29,024 nucleotides of DNA from Acidilobaceae archaeon (GTDB lineage Archaea; Thermoproteota; Thermoprotei_A; Sulfolobales; Acidilobaceae). Where the stretch lies: contig JALSQM010000111.1 of the NCBI GenBank assembly GCA_026985385.1, positions 1 to 29,024 on the forward strand, in the 5' to 3' direction. Positions 1 through 7,172 of this stretch are shown here, one piece after another. The first letter of the stretch is position 1. Every line of letters starts with the position of its first letter. The notes beneath the pieces were generated by a model. The model searched no databases. It was not told the DNA's origin and was given only the letters and a program-made list of their open reading frames with translations. A program made the translations under genes and the position numbers.

Positions 1-1
1 C

Positions 2-286
2 GCCCGGGAAGGCGATGCCTTCGCCCTCCACCTAGTGGATACACTCGCCAGGATACACGCTGCAGGCATTGCAAGCGTGGCGGCAGTGTATGACGCGGAG
101 AGGGTCTTCCTAGGGGGCGGCGCCCTCCTGGGGGGCTGGGATCTACTCGAAGAGCCTATCAGGAGGTACCTCGAAGACTATAGCCTCCCACAGCTGGGGG
201 TGAGGGTCGAGAGGGCCTCCTTCGGCGTCGACCAGCAACTCTACGGGGCCGCGGCCCTAGTCTATAAGCCCCCCGAGACCCTCTGA
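2..286 (+). CDS. ROK-family sugar kinase, C-terminal fragment
   Basis: The frame is open to the left edge of the window, so only the last 94 residues are present. They match the C-terminal half of ROK-family sugar kinases (archaeal glucokinase-like, cytosolic, ATP-dependent phosphorylation of a hexose). The visible parts are a helix ending in a D-A-E-R-V-F-L-G-G-G strand-loop, which corresponds to the family's 'DPE-x-V-x-L-G-G-G' element, and a terminal 'GAAALVYK' helix matching the usual G-A-A-x-L ending. The catalytic aspartate and the cysteine-rich zinc motif lie upstream of the window, so substrate cannot be judged. The gene runs convergently into the thioesterase gene with 5 bases between the two stops. 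ROK repressors share this fold but would have an N-terminal HTH that cannot be checked here; the kinase reading is inferred from archaeal precedent. Confidence 0.78.
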   Translation, partial: AREGDAFALHLVDTLARIHAAGIASVAAVYDAERVFLGGGALLGGWDLLEEPIRRYLEDYSLPQLGVRVERASFGVDQQLYGAAALVYKPPETL

Positions 287-291
287 AGGCT

Positions 292-750
292 CTAGCCCCC
301 CTTCCCTGAGTCCCCCGATTTTTGGCCCTTCTCGACGGCGCCAGCCTCGAGTAGTATCTTCCTGGCCTCGCCCGGTATCTCGACGGCGAGGCCTCTCCGG
401 GGGTCGAATGCCACGGCCACTATCTTGCCTCGAGCTGCGAGTTCTCCCCTGTCAAGGTTGTATACCTCGAAGTTATACTCTATGCTCTTGGCTCCAAGCC
501 TTATGGATACAATGTCGACCCTCCACCTCTCATGGGGCGCGAGGGGGGTGTAGTAGTCGCACTCAACGTGGACCCTCGGGAATATCAGCTCCCCACGCCT
601 CCAGCGGCCTCTGAAGAGGCTCAACATGAACTCCTCCTCGGCGCGCTCGCAGTAACGGAGTATGCTCGTGAAATGAGCTATCTGGGCGGCATCCGTCTCG
701 CTCCAGTACACCCTGCCCTCGAGGCTATAGAGCGGCGCCAACAGCCGCAC
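292..750 (-). CDS. hotdog-fold acyl-CoA thioesterase (YbgC/4HBT-like)
   Basis: A single hotdog domain of the 4-hydroxybenzoyl-CoA thioesterase/YbgC/FadM type, which hydrolyses acyl-CoA thioesters in the cytosol; the substrate is unknown. Residues about 11-35 (VYWSETDAAQIAHFTSILRY) carry the family's active-site pattern with Asp20 and His26 before the long central helix. The remaining residues form the beta-sheet strands, ending near residue 140. The length of 152 is normal for the family. The charged Lys/Gly/Ser-rich tail (about residues 141-152) is probably disordered. The GTG start at 750 is taken because it begins just before the first strand; TTG at 741 is possible. The gene stands alone, about 105 bases after the protease gene on the same strand, with a strong inverted repeat immediately upstream. 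Confidence 0.82.
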   Translation of the reverse strand: MRLLAPLYSLEGRVYWSETDAAQIAHFTSILRYCERAEEEFMLSLFRGRWRRGELIFPRVHVECDYYTPLAPHERWRVDIVSIRLGAKSIEYNFEVYNLDRGELAARGKIVAVAFDPRRGLAVEIPGEARKILLEAGAVEKGQKSGDSGKGG

Positions 751-752
751 CC

Positions 753-783
753 ACTAGCGGTGACTGGGCGGTGCACCGCTAGT
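753..783. promoter_or_regulatory. 10-bp perfect inverted repeat ahead of the thioesterase gene
   Basis: ACTAGCGGTG (753-762) and CACCGCTAGT (774-783) are exact reverse complements separated by 11 bases. The hexamer GCGGTG also recurs as a direct repeat at 757-762 and 768-773, 11 bases apart, about one helical turn. The site lies 3-33 bases upstream of the thioesterase GTG start. It may be a repressor operator overlapping the transcription start, or a hairpin in the 5' leader. Confidence 0.6.
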
Positions 784-830
784 TATGAGAAGCCCTAGGG
801 TGAACCAGTCCCCCTCGAAGGGTGGAGCCT

Positions 831-850
831 AAAAACGTGGGGGAACCCCA
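831..850 (-). terminator. possible terminator after the Lon-like protease gene
   Basis: Read on the minus strand, just after the protease stop codon, there is a short TGGGG/CCCCA stem (846-850 with 838-842) followed by five T residues (835-831). Archaeal termination mainly uses the T run. The same T-rich stretch could instead serve as a TATA-like element for the thioesterase gene. Confidence 0.4.
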
Positions 851-854
851 TACG

Positions 855-2849
855 CTACGCCGGCGGCCTCCGCGTCGAGGCGCAGTACACTAGGGCCGCC
901 ACTGCAGCTAGCAGCGCAGCCAGTGATAGGTACGTCTGTAGGCGCTGCTTCTCCCCGCGCTGTAGTCTATTATTGATTCCAGGGCCTCTGCTGGGGCTGG
1001 TTTTGGTGCCCGTCACACCCTGTGGGGGCGCTTGGGTGTTAGTGCTTGTTATAGCCGTGTTGGCGCTGGCTTGGCCCCCGGTCTCAACGCCTGCCTGGGC
1101 GGGCTTTACTAGCTCCCTCTCGAGCCATGCGTAGAGCACCGCCCTGCTCGCCGCTATGAGCTTCTCTACGGGCTCGCTCGAGTGCTGTGAGAGCTTGATT
1201 AGTGCCAGCGAGACAGCGCCGCTGTCCCCCGGGGGTGTCACGGCCGCTGCTACCTCGTCGAGCTGCCTGGCGGTTCTAAGGGGCTTGAGGGTGAAGGTCT
1301 CGTGGATCGCCCTGGTGGCCTCCGCTATTGACTCGATGGAGAGCCCTATTACGGCCACGGGATCCCTCGAGGCTAGGGCCTCATCGGCTAGGGCGGTGGC
1401 TAGCCGGGCCTTCTCGGCGCCTGCGCCTGACTCCTTGAGTAGCGTGGTGGTGTAGGCAACACTCGTGCGTGCCTCGGATAGGAGGAGGTTAGCTATGACC
1501 CTAAGCCTCCCAGGGCTCACCGAGGGCTCCTTGGGGGCCTCGCTCGTGAGGTTGAGCCAGAAGAGCGCCCAGTCGGCGAGGGCTCTAGCCGTTGAGAGGT
1601 ACTCGAGGCCCGTCAGGTCCATGCCGCCGAAGAAGCTTGTTGGCACGTAGTAGCGGCCCTTATACTCGTCGAGCGCATTCAGGGCTTCCCTGTAGTAGTA
1701 GGCGGCGACACCGAGTTTACCATAGGCCCTCGCTAGTAGTAGGTACTCGACCGCCCCCCGGGAGGCCTGCGCCTTCGCGTGGATGTCCTCCCAGGCCTTG
1801 AGTAGGGTGGTGTTAACCCCCCTCACCGCCTCTGTGACGTCTAGGCCCCTCTTGAGGGCGTTGGATAGGTAGAGTGCCTCCCAGGCGTAGGCCTCAGCAG
1901 TGACAGCGTCGACTGCGGCCATGTAGTACTCGGATCTCCCCACCTCACCGCTAACGCGTTCCAGGTACTTGAGGGCCTCCCCCCTCAGCTTCTCAACCAC
2001 GGGGCTCGACGACTCCAGCCCCGCGAGGATGCCTGCTATGGAGCGGTTCTCACGCGATATGAAGGCTTTGAGGCCTTCTATGAACCACTCGGGGAGGGCT
2101 TGAGGGTGGGGGTTCGAGGGGATCCTAGTGCCGGCTGCGAGCTCGAACTCCTCGAGGAGGCTAGCGGCAGTGGCGACGCGGACGCCGAGCTTCTCACCGT
2201 ACTCTGTGAGGTTCACGGTCACGGGCTCCCTCACAACCCAGACGAAGGGGCCCAGCCTCTCGTAGCGCTCCTCGTAGTACGTGTAGACCTCCTGGCCCGC
2301 GGGTACTATGAATAGCTTCGCCCCGCCACGGGCAGCGGCCTCAAGCTTCTCCTTAAGCCCGCCCACCGGCCCTATACTAGTGTCTGGCTGGATCATGCCC
2401 GTCACGTCCACGCTCGAGTTGCACGGCGCCCCCAGGAGTAGGTCGAGCGTTGCGAGTGCCATGGCCGCCCCGGCGCTGGGCCCCCCAACTATTATGCTGG
2501 GCGCCTCCAGCTCGTAGTAGAAGTCGTATTTGGTCATGTCGACCCCCGCGAGTAGGCTGGCCGCGAAGGCCGCAAGCCTGGCGCTACCCTGGGTGTCGAC
2601 CTGGGTTGCAGGGCTCGTCGATATGAACACCCTGCCCCGCCCCGGGTAGTGTATGGTGACCGTAAGGTTACCGAGAACCCCGCCGCCGCTGCTCGACACC
2701 GCTACTATGTGGATCGTGCAACTCCTACTCCAAGCCTCTCCCTGGGGGGAGCCAGGGCTCGCCGCTAGGATCGGAGCCGCGTAGGCCCCGGCTACGAGTG
2801 CCACAAACACTAGGACGCCGAGGATTCTAGCCCCGCTAGCGCCCGCCAT
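855..2849 (-). CDS. secreted, membrane-anchored Lon-like (S16-type) serine protease, COG1750-like
   Basis: An extracytoplasmic protease with a Lon-type Ser-Lys catalytic dyad and no AAA+ domain. Residues about 8-30 are a hydrophobic signal sequence (Ala-rich, AAPILAAS region). The Lon proteolytic domain spans about 45-245: the Ser motif GGPSAGAAMA gives catalytic Ser125, and PVGGLKEKLEAA gives the general-base Lys166. Residues about 260-580 are helical and rich in Ala, Leu and Glu, resembling TPR-like repeats. About 585-635 is a Thr/Ser/Gln/Pro-rich linker, and about 638-656 is a C-terminal transmembrane segment ending in RRPPA, so the protein is probably anchored facing outside. The layout matches the archaeal secreted Lon-like family COG1750. 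The ATG at 2849 directly precedes the signal sequence. It diverges from the DUF488 gene with 50 bases between starts. Cell-surface protein quality control or peptide feeding is an inference. Confidence 0.85.
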   Translation of the reverse strand: MAGASGARILGVLVFVALVAGAYAAPILAASPGSPQGEAWSRSCTIHIVAVSSSGGGVLGNLTVTIHYPGRGRVFISTSPATQVDTQGSARLAAFAASLLAGVDMTKYDFYYELEAPSIIVGGPSAGAAMALATLDLLLGAPCNSSVDVTGMIQPDTSIGPVGGLKEKLEAAARGGAKLFIVPAGQEVYTYYEERYERLGPFVWVVREPVTVNLTEYGEKLGVRVATAASLLEEFELAAGTRIPSNPHPQALPEWFIEGLKAFISRENRSIAGILAGLESSSPVVEKLRGEALKYLERVSGEVGRSEYYMAAVDAVTAEAYAWEALYLSNALKRGLDVTEAVRGVNTTLLKAWEDIHAKAQASRGAVEYLLLARAYGKLGVAAYYYREALNALDEYKGRYYVPTSFFGGMDLTGLEYLSTARALADWALFWLNLTSEAPKEPSVSPGRLRVIANLLLSEARTSVAYTTTLLKESGAGAEKARLATALADEALASRDPVAVIGLSIESIAEATRAIHETFTLKPLRTARQLDEVAAAVTPPGDSGAVSLALIKLSQHSSEPVEKLIAASRAVLYAWLERELVKPAQAGVETGGQASANTAITSTNTQAPPQGVTGTKTSPSRGPGINNRLQRGEKQRLQTYLSLAALLAAVAALVYCASTRRPPA

Positions 2850-2899
2850 GTAGGGCCCCGAACGCCTAAGGGCGCCCCGCGGGAAGATACGCTCTCCTG

Positions 2900-3451
2900 G
2901 TGCCTCGGGTGGGTGGGGAGCGCTCGATAGTCTATACCCTGGGCCACTCGAATAGGAGTCTAGAGGAGCTGCTATCCATCATTAAAGCCCTCGGGGCCGA
3001 GGTAGTTGTAGACGTTAGGAGGTGGCCCACCAGCAGGAAGTACCCGTGGTTCTCGAGTGAAAGCCTTAGAGGGGCCCTGGCAAGCGTCGGGGTTAGATAC
3101 CTCTGGATGGGTGGCCCACTAGGCGGCTATAGGAGATTCGGGGTTGACGTGGAGGACACGGGTGGCGCCTCCTGCTTCGAATCCCAGGGCTTCAGAGCAT
3201 ACGCCCTATACCTGACGAGCAACCCTGAAGCCTTCAAGGCCATGGAGAGGCTTGAAGACATAGCAGAGCGATACAATGTCGTGATACTATGCTCTGAGAG
3301 GCTCCCCTGGAGGTGCCACCGCAAAATAATATCAGACTGGCTCGTCCTAAAGGGGTTCAAGGTAATCCACATAATAGAGCCCGGGAGGAGGGTCGAGCAC
3401 AAGCCCAGCCCCTGCGCCAGGCTCGTGGGGGGCAGGGTGGTGTATGTATAG
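2900..3451 (+). CDS. DUF488 family protein
   Basis: A full-length DUF488 (COG5483-type) protein of unknown biochemical role. The family hallmarks are visible: an N-terminal YTLGHSNRSLEELL strand-helix, the DVRRWPTSRKYPWF segment (residues about 38-51), a LGGYRRFG loop, and a C-terminal 'LCSERLPWRCHR' motif (about 130-141) in which the family's conserved Cys and His occur. The protein is predicted cytosolic, with no signal or membrane segment. The GTG at 2900 was used; a GTG at 2909 would remove three residues and is equally possible. Some DUF488 genes sit near DNA-repair or stress genes, but nothing here supports a specific role. It is monocistronic, diverges from the protease gene, and is followed by a perfect 12-bp palindrome at 3465-3476. 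Confidence 0.8.
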   Translation: MPRVGGERSIVYTLGHSNRSLEELLSIIKALGAEVVVDVRRWPTSRKYPWFSSESLRGALASVGVRYLWMGGPLGGYRRFGVDVEDTGGASCFESQGFRAYALYLTSNPEAFKAMERLEDIAERYNVVILCSERLPWRCHRKIISDWLVLKGFKVIHIIEPGRRVEHKPSPCARLVGGRVVYV

Positions 3452-3464
3452 ATTGCTCATGCTT

Positions 3465-3476
3465 AACCACGTGGTT
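3465..3476. repeat. perfect 12-bp palindrome AACCACGTGGTT
   Basis: An exact palindrome 14 bases after the DUF488 stop and 67 bases before the B3/4-domain gene. It may be a dyad binding site or part of a termination structure. A TATA-like TTAA overlaps its left edge, but there is no other support for a promoter. Confidence 0.35.
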
Positions 3477-3542
3477 CAGAGGCCCCGCTGCGCACCCACG
3501 GTCATCCACATGCCCGGTGCCTAGGGCGGGCCAGTCCCGCGG

Positions 3543-4304
3543 GTGGGGAGCGCGGGGCCTATAGTAGGGGGAGCCCTAGAAGTTGATATTGGTGGTGCCC
3601 CGGGGTTGAGCGCCTGCATAGCGCCAGGGGATATAGGCTTCACAGTTGACGATGAGGCCTCCGAGCTTGGTGTTAGGGTGGCCTACAACGTGTACCGCGG
3701 CCCCAAGATCGGGGGCTTGAGGAGGGAGATCCTCGATGATAAACTGAGGGAGGTTCTCGGCGAGGTGTCAAGGCGCTATAGCCTGGAAGGCCTTAAGAAC
3801 CACCCCGTGGCTAGGGCCTACCGCGACTTCTACTGGAGGGTGGGAGTAGACCCTACAAAGACAAGGCCTAGTGGCGAGGCGCTCGTGAGGAGGGCCCTGA
3901 GGGGCCGCTTCCCCAGGGTGAACCCCATTGTAGACGCTGGTAACATGGCGAGCGCCCTAACCCTGGTACCCATAGGGCTCTACGATCTAGAGAAGGCCTC
4001 GCCCCCCTTCAGGCTCACGCTCTCGAGGGGCGGGGAGGAGTTCCACCCGCTGGGCGGGAAGCCTAGGAGGCTAGAGCCGGGGCTCCCGATACTCGTCGAC
4101 TCGAGGGGCACAGTGATGCACCTCTACCCTCACAGGGATAGCGTTCACACGGCGCTCTCGGAGTCAACCAGGGTAGTCCTAGCCGTCGCTGCAGGTGTGC
4201 CAGGTGTTCCGGGCAAGCTGCTGGTGGAGGCGCTCAGGCTCCTCGAGGAGTTCCTCTCGCCGCTATCCTGGAGGCCCTGCGGTAGCCCCCTCCTAGCCCC
4301 CTAG
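3543..4304 (+). CDS. B3/B4 (tRNA-binding-like) domain protein, COG3382-like
   Basis: A stand-alone protein built around the B3/4 domain found in the beta subunit of phenylalanyl-tRNA synthetase. Diagnostic parts are the YRDFYWRVGVDPTKTRPSGEAL segment (about residues 92-113), where B3/4 proteins carry the conserved 'DPTKxRPS' motif, and the NPIVDAGNMASAL element (about 126-138). A C-terminal sheet follows with an MHLYPHRDS segment. Stand-alone B3/4 proteins are proposed to bind or edit aminoacyl-tRNAs or related amino-acyl compounds; the substrate here is unknown. Length 253 is usual for the family. The GTG start at 3543 was used. The stop codon shares a CTAG with the stop of the convergent aIF2-beta gene. 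Confidence 0.82.
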   Translation: MGSAGPIVGGALEVDIGGAPGLSACIAPGDIGFTVDDEASELGVRVAYNVYRGPKIGGLRREILDDKLREVLGEVSRRYSLEGLKNHPVARAYRDFYWRVGVDPTKTRPSGEALVRRALRGRFPRVNPIVDAGNMASALTLVPIGLYDLEKASPPFRLTLSRGGEEFHPLGGKPRRLEPGLPILVDSRGTVMHLYPHRDSVHTALSESTRVVLAVAAGVPGVPGKLLVEALRLLEEFLSPLSWRPCGSPLLAP

Positions 4305-4744
4305 AGTGGGGGCACGGGCTGCTCGGCCCCGCAGGCTAGGCAGACGAGGATCCAGGCCCTCCCCCTCCTCTCGAGCTTCGTGTGGTAGCTGCCGCACGTG
4401 GGGCACCTCACGTAGGTGTTGACGAAGACGTCTAGGAACTGCTTTATAACCCTCCTGGAGACTTTTATGTTCAAGGCCAGCTGCCCGCTGCCCGGGTCGT
4501 AGCTGCCGCCCGTCGCCAGCTCCCGCTGCAGGAACCTAGCGACAAGCATGGGATCCCTATTCAGCTTCTCCGCTATCTCGCGGAAGTTCCTTATCACGGT
4601 CTGGTTACCGATCCTGATAACCTGGGGCTCGGGTATCTCGTAGGTGGCCTCCCCGCTCTTGGGAGGCACCTTCTTATAGAGCCTCTCTAGGAGGTAATCG
4701 TAGTCCTGTAGGTACTTCCTAACACTCAAGGCGGCCCACCGCAT
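4301..4744 (-). CDS. translation initiation factor aIF2 subunit beta
   Basis: Beta subunit of the archaeal heterotrimeric initiation factor 2, which brings initiator Met-tRNA to the small ribosomal subunit. The N-terminal helix (about residues 8-25) is the part known to contact the gamma subunit. The central alpha-beta domain (about 37-100) contains the 'NFREIAEKLNRDP' and 'FLQRELATGGSYD' segments typical of IF2-beta/IF5. The C-terminal zinc ribbon has Cys114-x2-Cys117 and Cys135-x2-Cys138. The length of 147 is normal for archaea. The ATG at 4744 lies about 25 bases from the centre of a TATA box, so the mRNA is probably leaderless, which supports this start. Its stop overlaps that of the convergent B3/4 gene. 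Confidence 0.96.
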   Translation of the reverse strand: MRWAALSVRKYLQDYDYLLERLYKKVPPKSGEATYEIPEPQVIRIGNQTVIRNFREIAEKLNRDPMLVARFLQRELATGGSYDPGSGQLALNIKVSRRVIKQFLDVFVNTYVRCPTCGSYHTKLERRGRAWILVCLACGAEQPVPPL

Positions 4745-4765
4745 CTAGTGCATCCACCGAACCTC

Positions 4766-4771
4766 TTTAAA
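4766..4771 (-). promoter_or_regulatory. TATA box of the aIF2-beta gene
   Basis: TTTAAA in a GC-rich surround, centred 24-25 bases upstream of the ATG at 4744. That is the spacing expected between an archaeal TATA box and the transcription start, so transcription should begin at or within a few bases of the start codon. Confidence 0.65.
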
Positions 4772-4832
4772 GCGCATCTAAACCAGGCAAGCCTCCCCCT
4801 GGGGCCGAGCCCCTCGTGCCCGCGGGCTGCCC

Positions 4833-4839
4833 CTAAAAG
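4833..4839 (+). promoter_or_regulatory. TATA-like box of the tRNA-Ser gene
   Basis: CTAAAAG in a GC-rich surround, centred 30 bases before the first base of the mature tRNA. This leaves room for a 5' leader of a few bases removed by RNase P. Confidence 0.5.
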
Positions 4840-4865
4840 CGCTGGCCCCCACTAGTGATAGGGGC

Positions 4866-4954
4866 GCCGGGGTGCCCGAGCGGCCCAAGGGGGCGGGCTT
4901 GAGACCCGTTGCCCCGTAAGGGGCGCGTGGGTTCGAATCCCACCCCCGGCGCCA
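4866..4954 (+). tRNA. tRNA-Ser (anticodon UGA), CCA encoded
   Basis: The acceptor stem GCCGGGG (4866-4872) pairs with CCCCGGC (4944-4950). The anticodon stem GCGGG/CCCGT encloses the loop CTTGAGA (4898-4904), giving anticodon TGA at 4900-4902, which reads UCA and related Ser codons. A long variable arm, GCCCC-GTAA-GGGGC, makes it a class II tRNA. The T arm is GTGGG-TTCGAAT-CCCAC. Discriminator base G at 4951 fits serine rather than leucine (A in Leu tRNAs). CCA is encoded at 4952-4954. No intron is seen. Confidence 0.95.
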
Positions 4955-4997
4955 CCTAGCCCCCCCGGCCCTTGGGGCCCCGCGATTATCGTACCCG

Positions 4998-5005
4998 TTA
5001 TATTA
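4998..5005 (+). promoter_or_regulatory. TATA-like box of the first CBS-protein gene
   Basis: TTATATTA sits between the tRNA and the CBS-protein gene. The expected transcript start is near 5028, leaving a short leader containing GAGGAG before the TTG/GTG starts. Confidence 0.5.
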
Positions 5006-5050
5006 CGCTCTAGCCCTCTATACGCTGGTGGTGAGGAGGCTAGGGGCTCC

Positions 5051-5473
5051 TTGGGGGTGTATGCTGTGGCTGTCGTCACTGTTGGGGGCCTGATAACTAG
5101 GAGCCTAGTATCAGTGAGGCCCGACTCCACGGTTCGCGAGGCCGCCCGTCTCATGAGGGAGAATAGGGTTGGCAGCGTCGTGGTACTCGATGAGGCGGGG
5201 AGGCTTGCAGGCATCCTGACGGAGAGGGATATAGCCTACAGGGTTGTGGCGGAGGGCAGATCCTATGACACCCTGGTGGGGGAGGTTATGACTAGGGATG
5301 TCATAACGATAAGGGAGGATGCGACTATAGCGGAGGCCGCCCGTCTCATGATAGGCCTGGGGGTGCGCCACCTACCCGTCGTCGACGTCAATGGTAGGGT
5401 TATTGGGGTCGTTAGCCTGAGGGATTTGGCTAGGGCGATTTGGGGGTCATACGAGCCGCCCATGACTCCTTAG
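5051..5473 (+). CDS. two-CBS-domain protein
   Basis: A small cytosolic protein of two tandem CBS motifs and nothing else. CBS pairs form a Bateman module that binds adenosine nucleotides (AMP, ATP, SAM) and acts as an energy or ligand sensor. The first CBS covers about residues 15-70 ('SVRPDSTVREAARLM', 'AGILTERDIAYRV'), and the second about 78-133 ('TIREDATIAEAARLM', 'VIGVVSLRDLARAI'). It has no fused catalytic or DNA-binding domain, so it probably acts as a subunit or free sensor. The start is uncertain: TTG 5051, GTG 5057 and GTG 5066 are all in frame and downstream of GAGGAG at 5033-5038. A similar two-CBS protein is encoded at 17888-18343. Confidence 0.88.
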   Translation: MGVYAVAVVTVGGLITRSLVSVRPDSTVREAARLMRENRVGSVVVLDEAGRLAGILTERDIAYRVVAEGRSYDTLVGEVMTRDVITIREDATIAEAARLMIGLGVRHLPVVDVNGRVIGVVSLRDLARAIWGSYEPPMTP

Positions 5474-5507
5474 AGGATCCGCCCCTGGCTGCGCCTGCTA
5501 GGGCGAT

Positions 5508-7172
5508 ATGGTTAAATTTGTGGCCCCCCACTTCTATGTGGTAGCGGGAGATAAGGGGATGGAGCCTAGAGTAGATGGCGGCCGGTTTAGGGTTAAGAAG
5601 CCTCGAGAGCCCCTCGATGTCGACTTCATATTGAGCGTCGACAGGTGCCTCATGAGCAACCATCACGGAAAGGTCTTCATAGGCTTCGCCGCGACTGGAC
5701 CCGCCATAGGGGTGCCTGAGAGGGTTTGGAGGTGGATCTCCTGCCCGGCGCCTAAGGTTGACAGGTTCGGCAGGCCCTTCGTGGCCCCCTACGCGCTCCG
5801 AAAGCTCGAGGCGGCCCTGCAGGACGCCGGGTTCAAGGCCCACGTCATAGATCCGGACTATGTGCCGTACTATGTGCTCCACGGCGCTAAGGCCCTCATG
5901 ATAGGGCACCACGACTACTTCGCTTACGGCCCCCCCAGCAACGAGTGGTGGCTACTAACGGGCAGGGAGCCCGTTAACAGGAGGAGCTTCATAAGATTCA
6001 TAAGCAGACCAGAGATATGGGAGGCTAAGAAGCGCGGCCTCAAGATAGTTGTTGGAGGGCCAGCTGTATGGCAGTGGGAGGCCGATAAGGAGGCCCTCAA
6101 GAAGTGGCCCGTCGACACACTCGTTGAGGGGGAGGCTGATAAGGTAATAGTGAAGATCGCCCAGAAGATACTCGATGGGGAGGAGCTGCCCAGGAAGATA
6201 GTGATACCGCCCCAGGAGAGCCCGAGGATAGAGGAGATACCAGACATAAAGAGGCCGAGCGTGGGGGGGCTCGTCGAGATAATGAGGGGCTGCCCGCGCG
6301 GCTGCAAGTTCTGCAGCGTCACCTTGAGGCCCCTGCGCTTCATGCCCCTCGAGAAGATTGAGAGGGAGATACTCGTCAACATGAGGGCTGGTAATAGGAA
6401 TGTGCTACTCCACAGCGAGGACGTCCCACTCTATGGTGCCGACGTTGTGAGGCCCCGCGAGGAGCCTCTGATAAAGCTGCATAAGATGGTTGCTAGGTAC
6501 CTGGAGGAGTATGAGGCGGGCTTCGCCTGGAGCCACGCGAGCCTAGCCGCTGTTAAGTACGCCCAGGAGCATGGCAGGATAATATCGAAGATAGTAGACC
6601 TAGTGCTAGACGGTGACGTCAGGAAATTCTTCGGGGTCGAGGTAGGCATAGAGACGGGGAGCCCCAGGCTGGCCCGAGAGATAATGCCGGCTAAGGCTGC
6701 CCCCTATCCCGTGGAGAAGTGGCCTGACGTTGTAGAAGACGCATTCTCAATAATGGCTGACAATAACATAATACCCGCGGCAACCTACATACTAGGGCTC
6801 CCCGGCGAGAGGGAGGACGATGTCTACGCTACAATAGAGTTGATTGAGAGGCTGAAGGGCTATCCAAGCCTTATAGTGCCAATGTTCTTCGTCCCCATGG
6901 GCGCTCTCAAGAACATGGAGGGCTTCAAGAGGACGCAGATAAAGCACTACCACATCGAGGCCATGGTGGTCTCCGCTAAGCACTCGATACGCTGGGCCAA
7001 GTGGATAATAAACCGCGGCTACCTCAACAAGCCCCAGCACGCCCCCCTCCGCATGCTGCTGAGCTACTTCATACGCTACGCTGAGAGGAAGATAGAGGAG
7101 TTCATACGCAGCAAAGGCGAGGAGCTCGGGGTGAGGAGGGAGGTACTTAGTCAGGTGGTACGTACCTCCTAG
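5508..7172 (+). CDS. B12-binding-type radical SAM protein
   Basis: A large radical S-adenosylmethionine enzyme. The [4Fe-4S] cluster motif is RGCPRGCKFC, with Cys262, Cys266 and Cys269. The preceding region (about residues 90-225) resembles a cobalamin-binding Rossmann domain: 'VVGGPAVW' at 181-188 and 'VEGEAD' at 206-211 are typical of that arrangement. After the cluster comes the TIM-barrel half with 'VEVGIETGS' and 'TYILGLPGEREDDVYATIEL', the elongator/MiaB-like radical SAM signature. The C-terminal about 80 residues are basic and helical. Length 554. Archaeal enzymes of this general type include lipid-chain modifying radical SAM proteins (tetraether and ring synthases), but nothing here proves that substrate. 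Start: ATG 5508, or ATG 5559, which has GGGAG at 5546-5550 and a TATA-like TTAAATTT at 5512-5519 at suitable spacing. The 3' end overlaps the convergent Nudix gene by 26 bases. Confidence 0.82.
   Translation: MVKFVAPHFYVVAGDKGMEPRVDGGRFRVKKPREPLDVDFILSVDRCLMSNHHGKVFIGFAATGPAIGVPERVWRWISCPAPKVDRFGRPFVAPYALRKLEAALQDAGFKAHVIDPDYVPYYVLHGAKALMIGHHDYFAYGPPSNEWWLLTGREPVNRRSFIRFISRPEIWEAKKRGLKIVVGGPAVWQWEADKEALKKWPVDTLVEGEADKVIVKIAQKILDGEELPRKIVIPPQESPRIEEIPDIKRPSVGGLVEIMRGCPRGCKFCSVTLRPLRFMPLEKIEREILVNMRAGNRNVLLHSEDVPLYGADVVRPREEPLIKLHKMVARYLEEYEAGFAWSHASLAAVKYAQEHGRIISKIVDLVLDGDVRKFFGVEVGIETGSPRLAREIMPAKAAPYPVEKWPDVVEDAFSIMADNNIIPAATYILGLPGEREDDVYATIELIERLKGYPSLIVPMFFVPMGALKNMEGFKRTQIKHYHIEAMVVSAKHSIRWAKWIINRGYLNKPQHAPLRMLLSYFIRYAERKIEEFIRSKGEELGVRREVLSQVVRTS

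Noticed and set aside
4866..4954. reading the tRNA as tRNA-Leu
   Set aside because: Both classes have long variable arms, but the anticodon loop CTTGAGA gives UGA and the discriminator is G, both serine features.
5430..5912. 160-residue open frame opposite the radical SAM and CBS genes
   Set aside because: It lies antisense to the well-supported radical SAM frame, resembles no family, and arises from GC-rich codon structure. The sense gene carries clear motifs.
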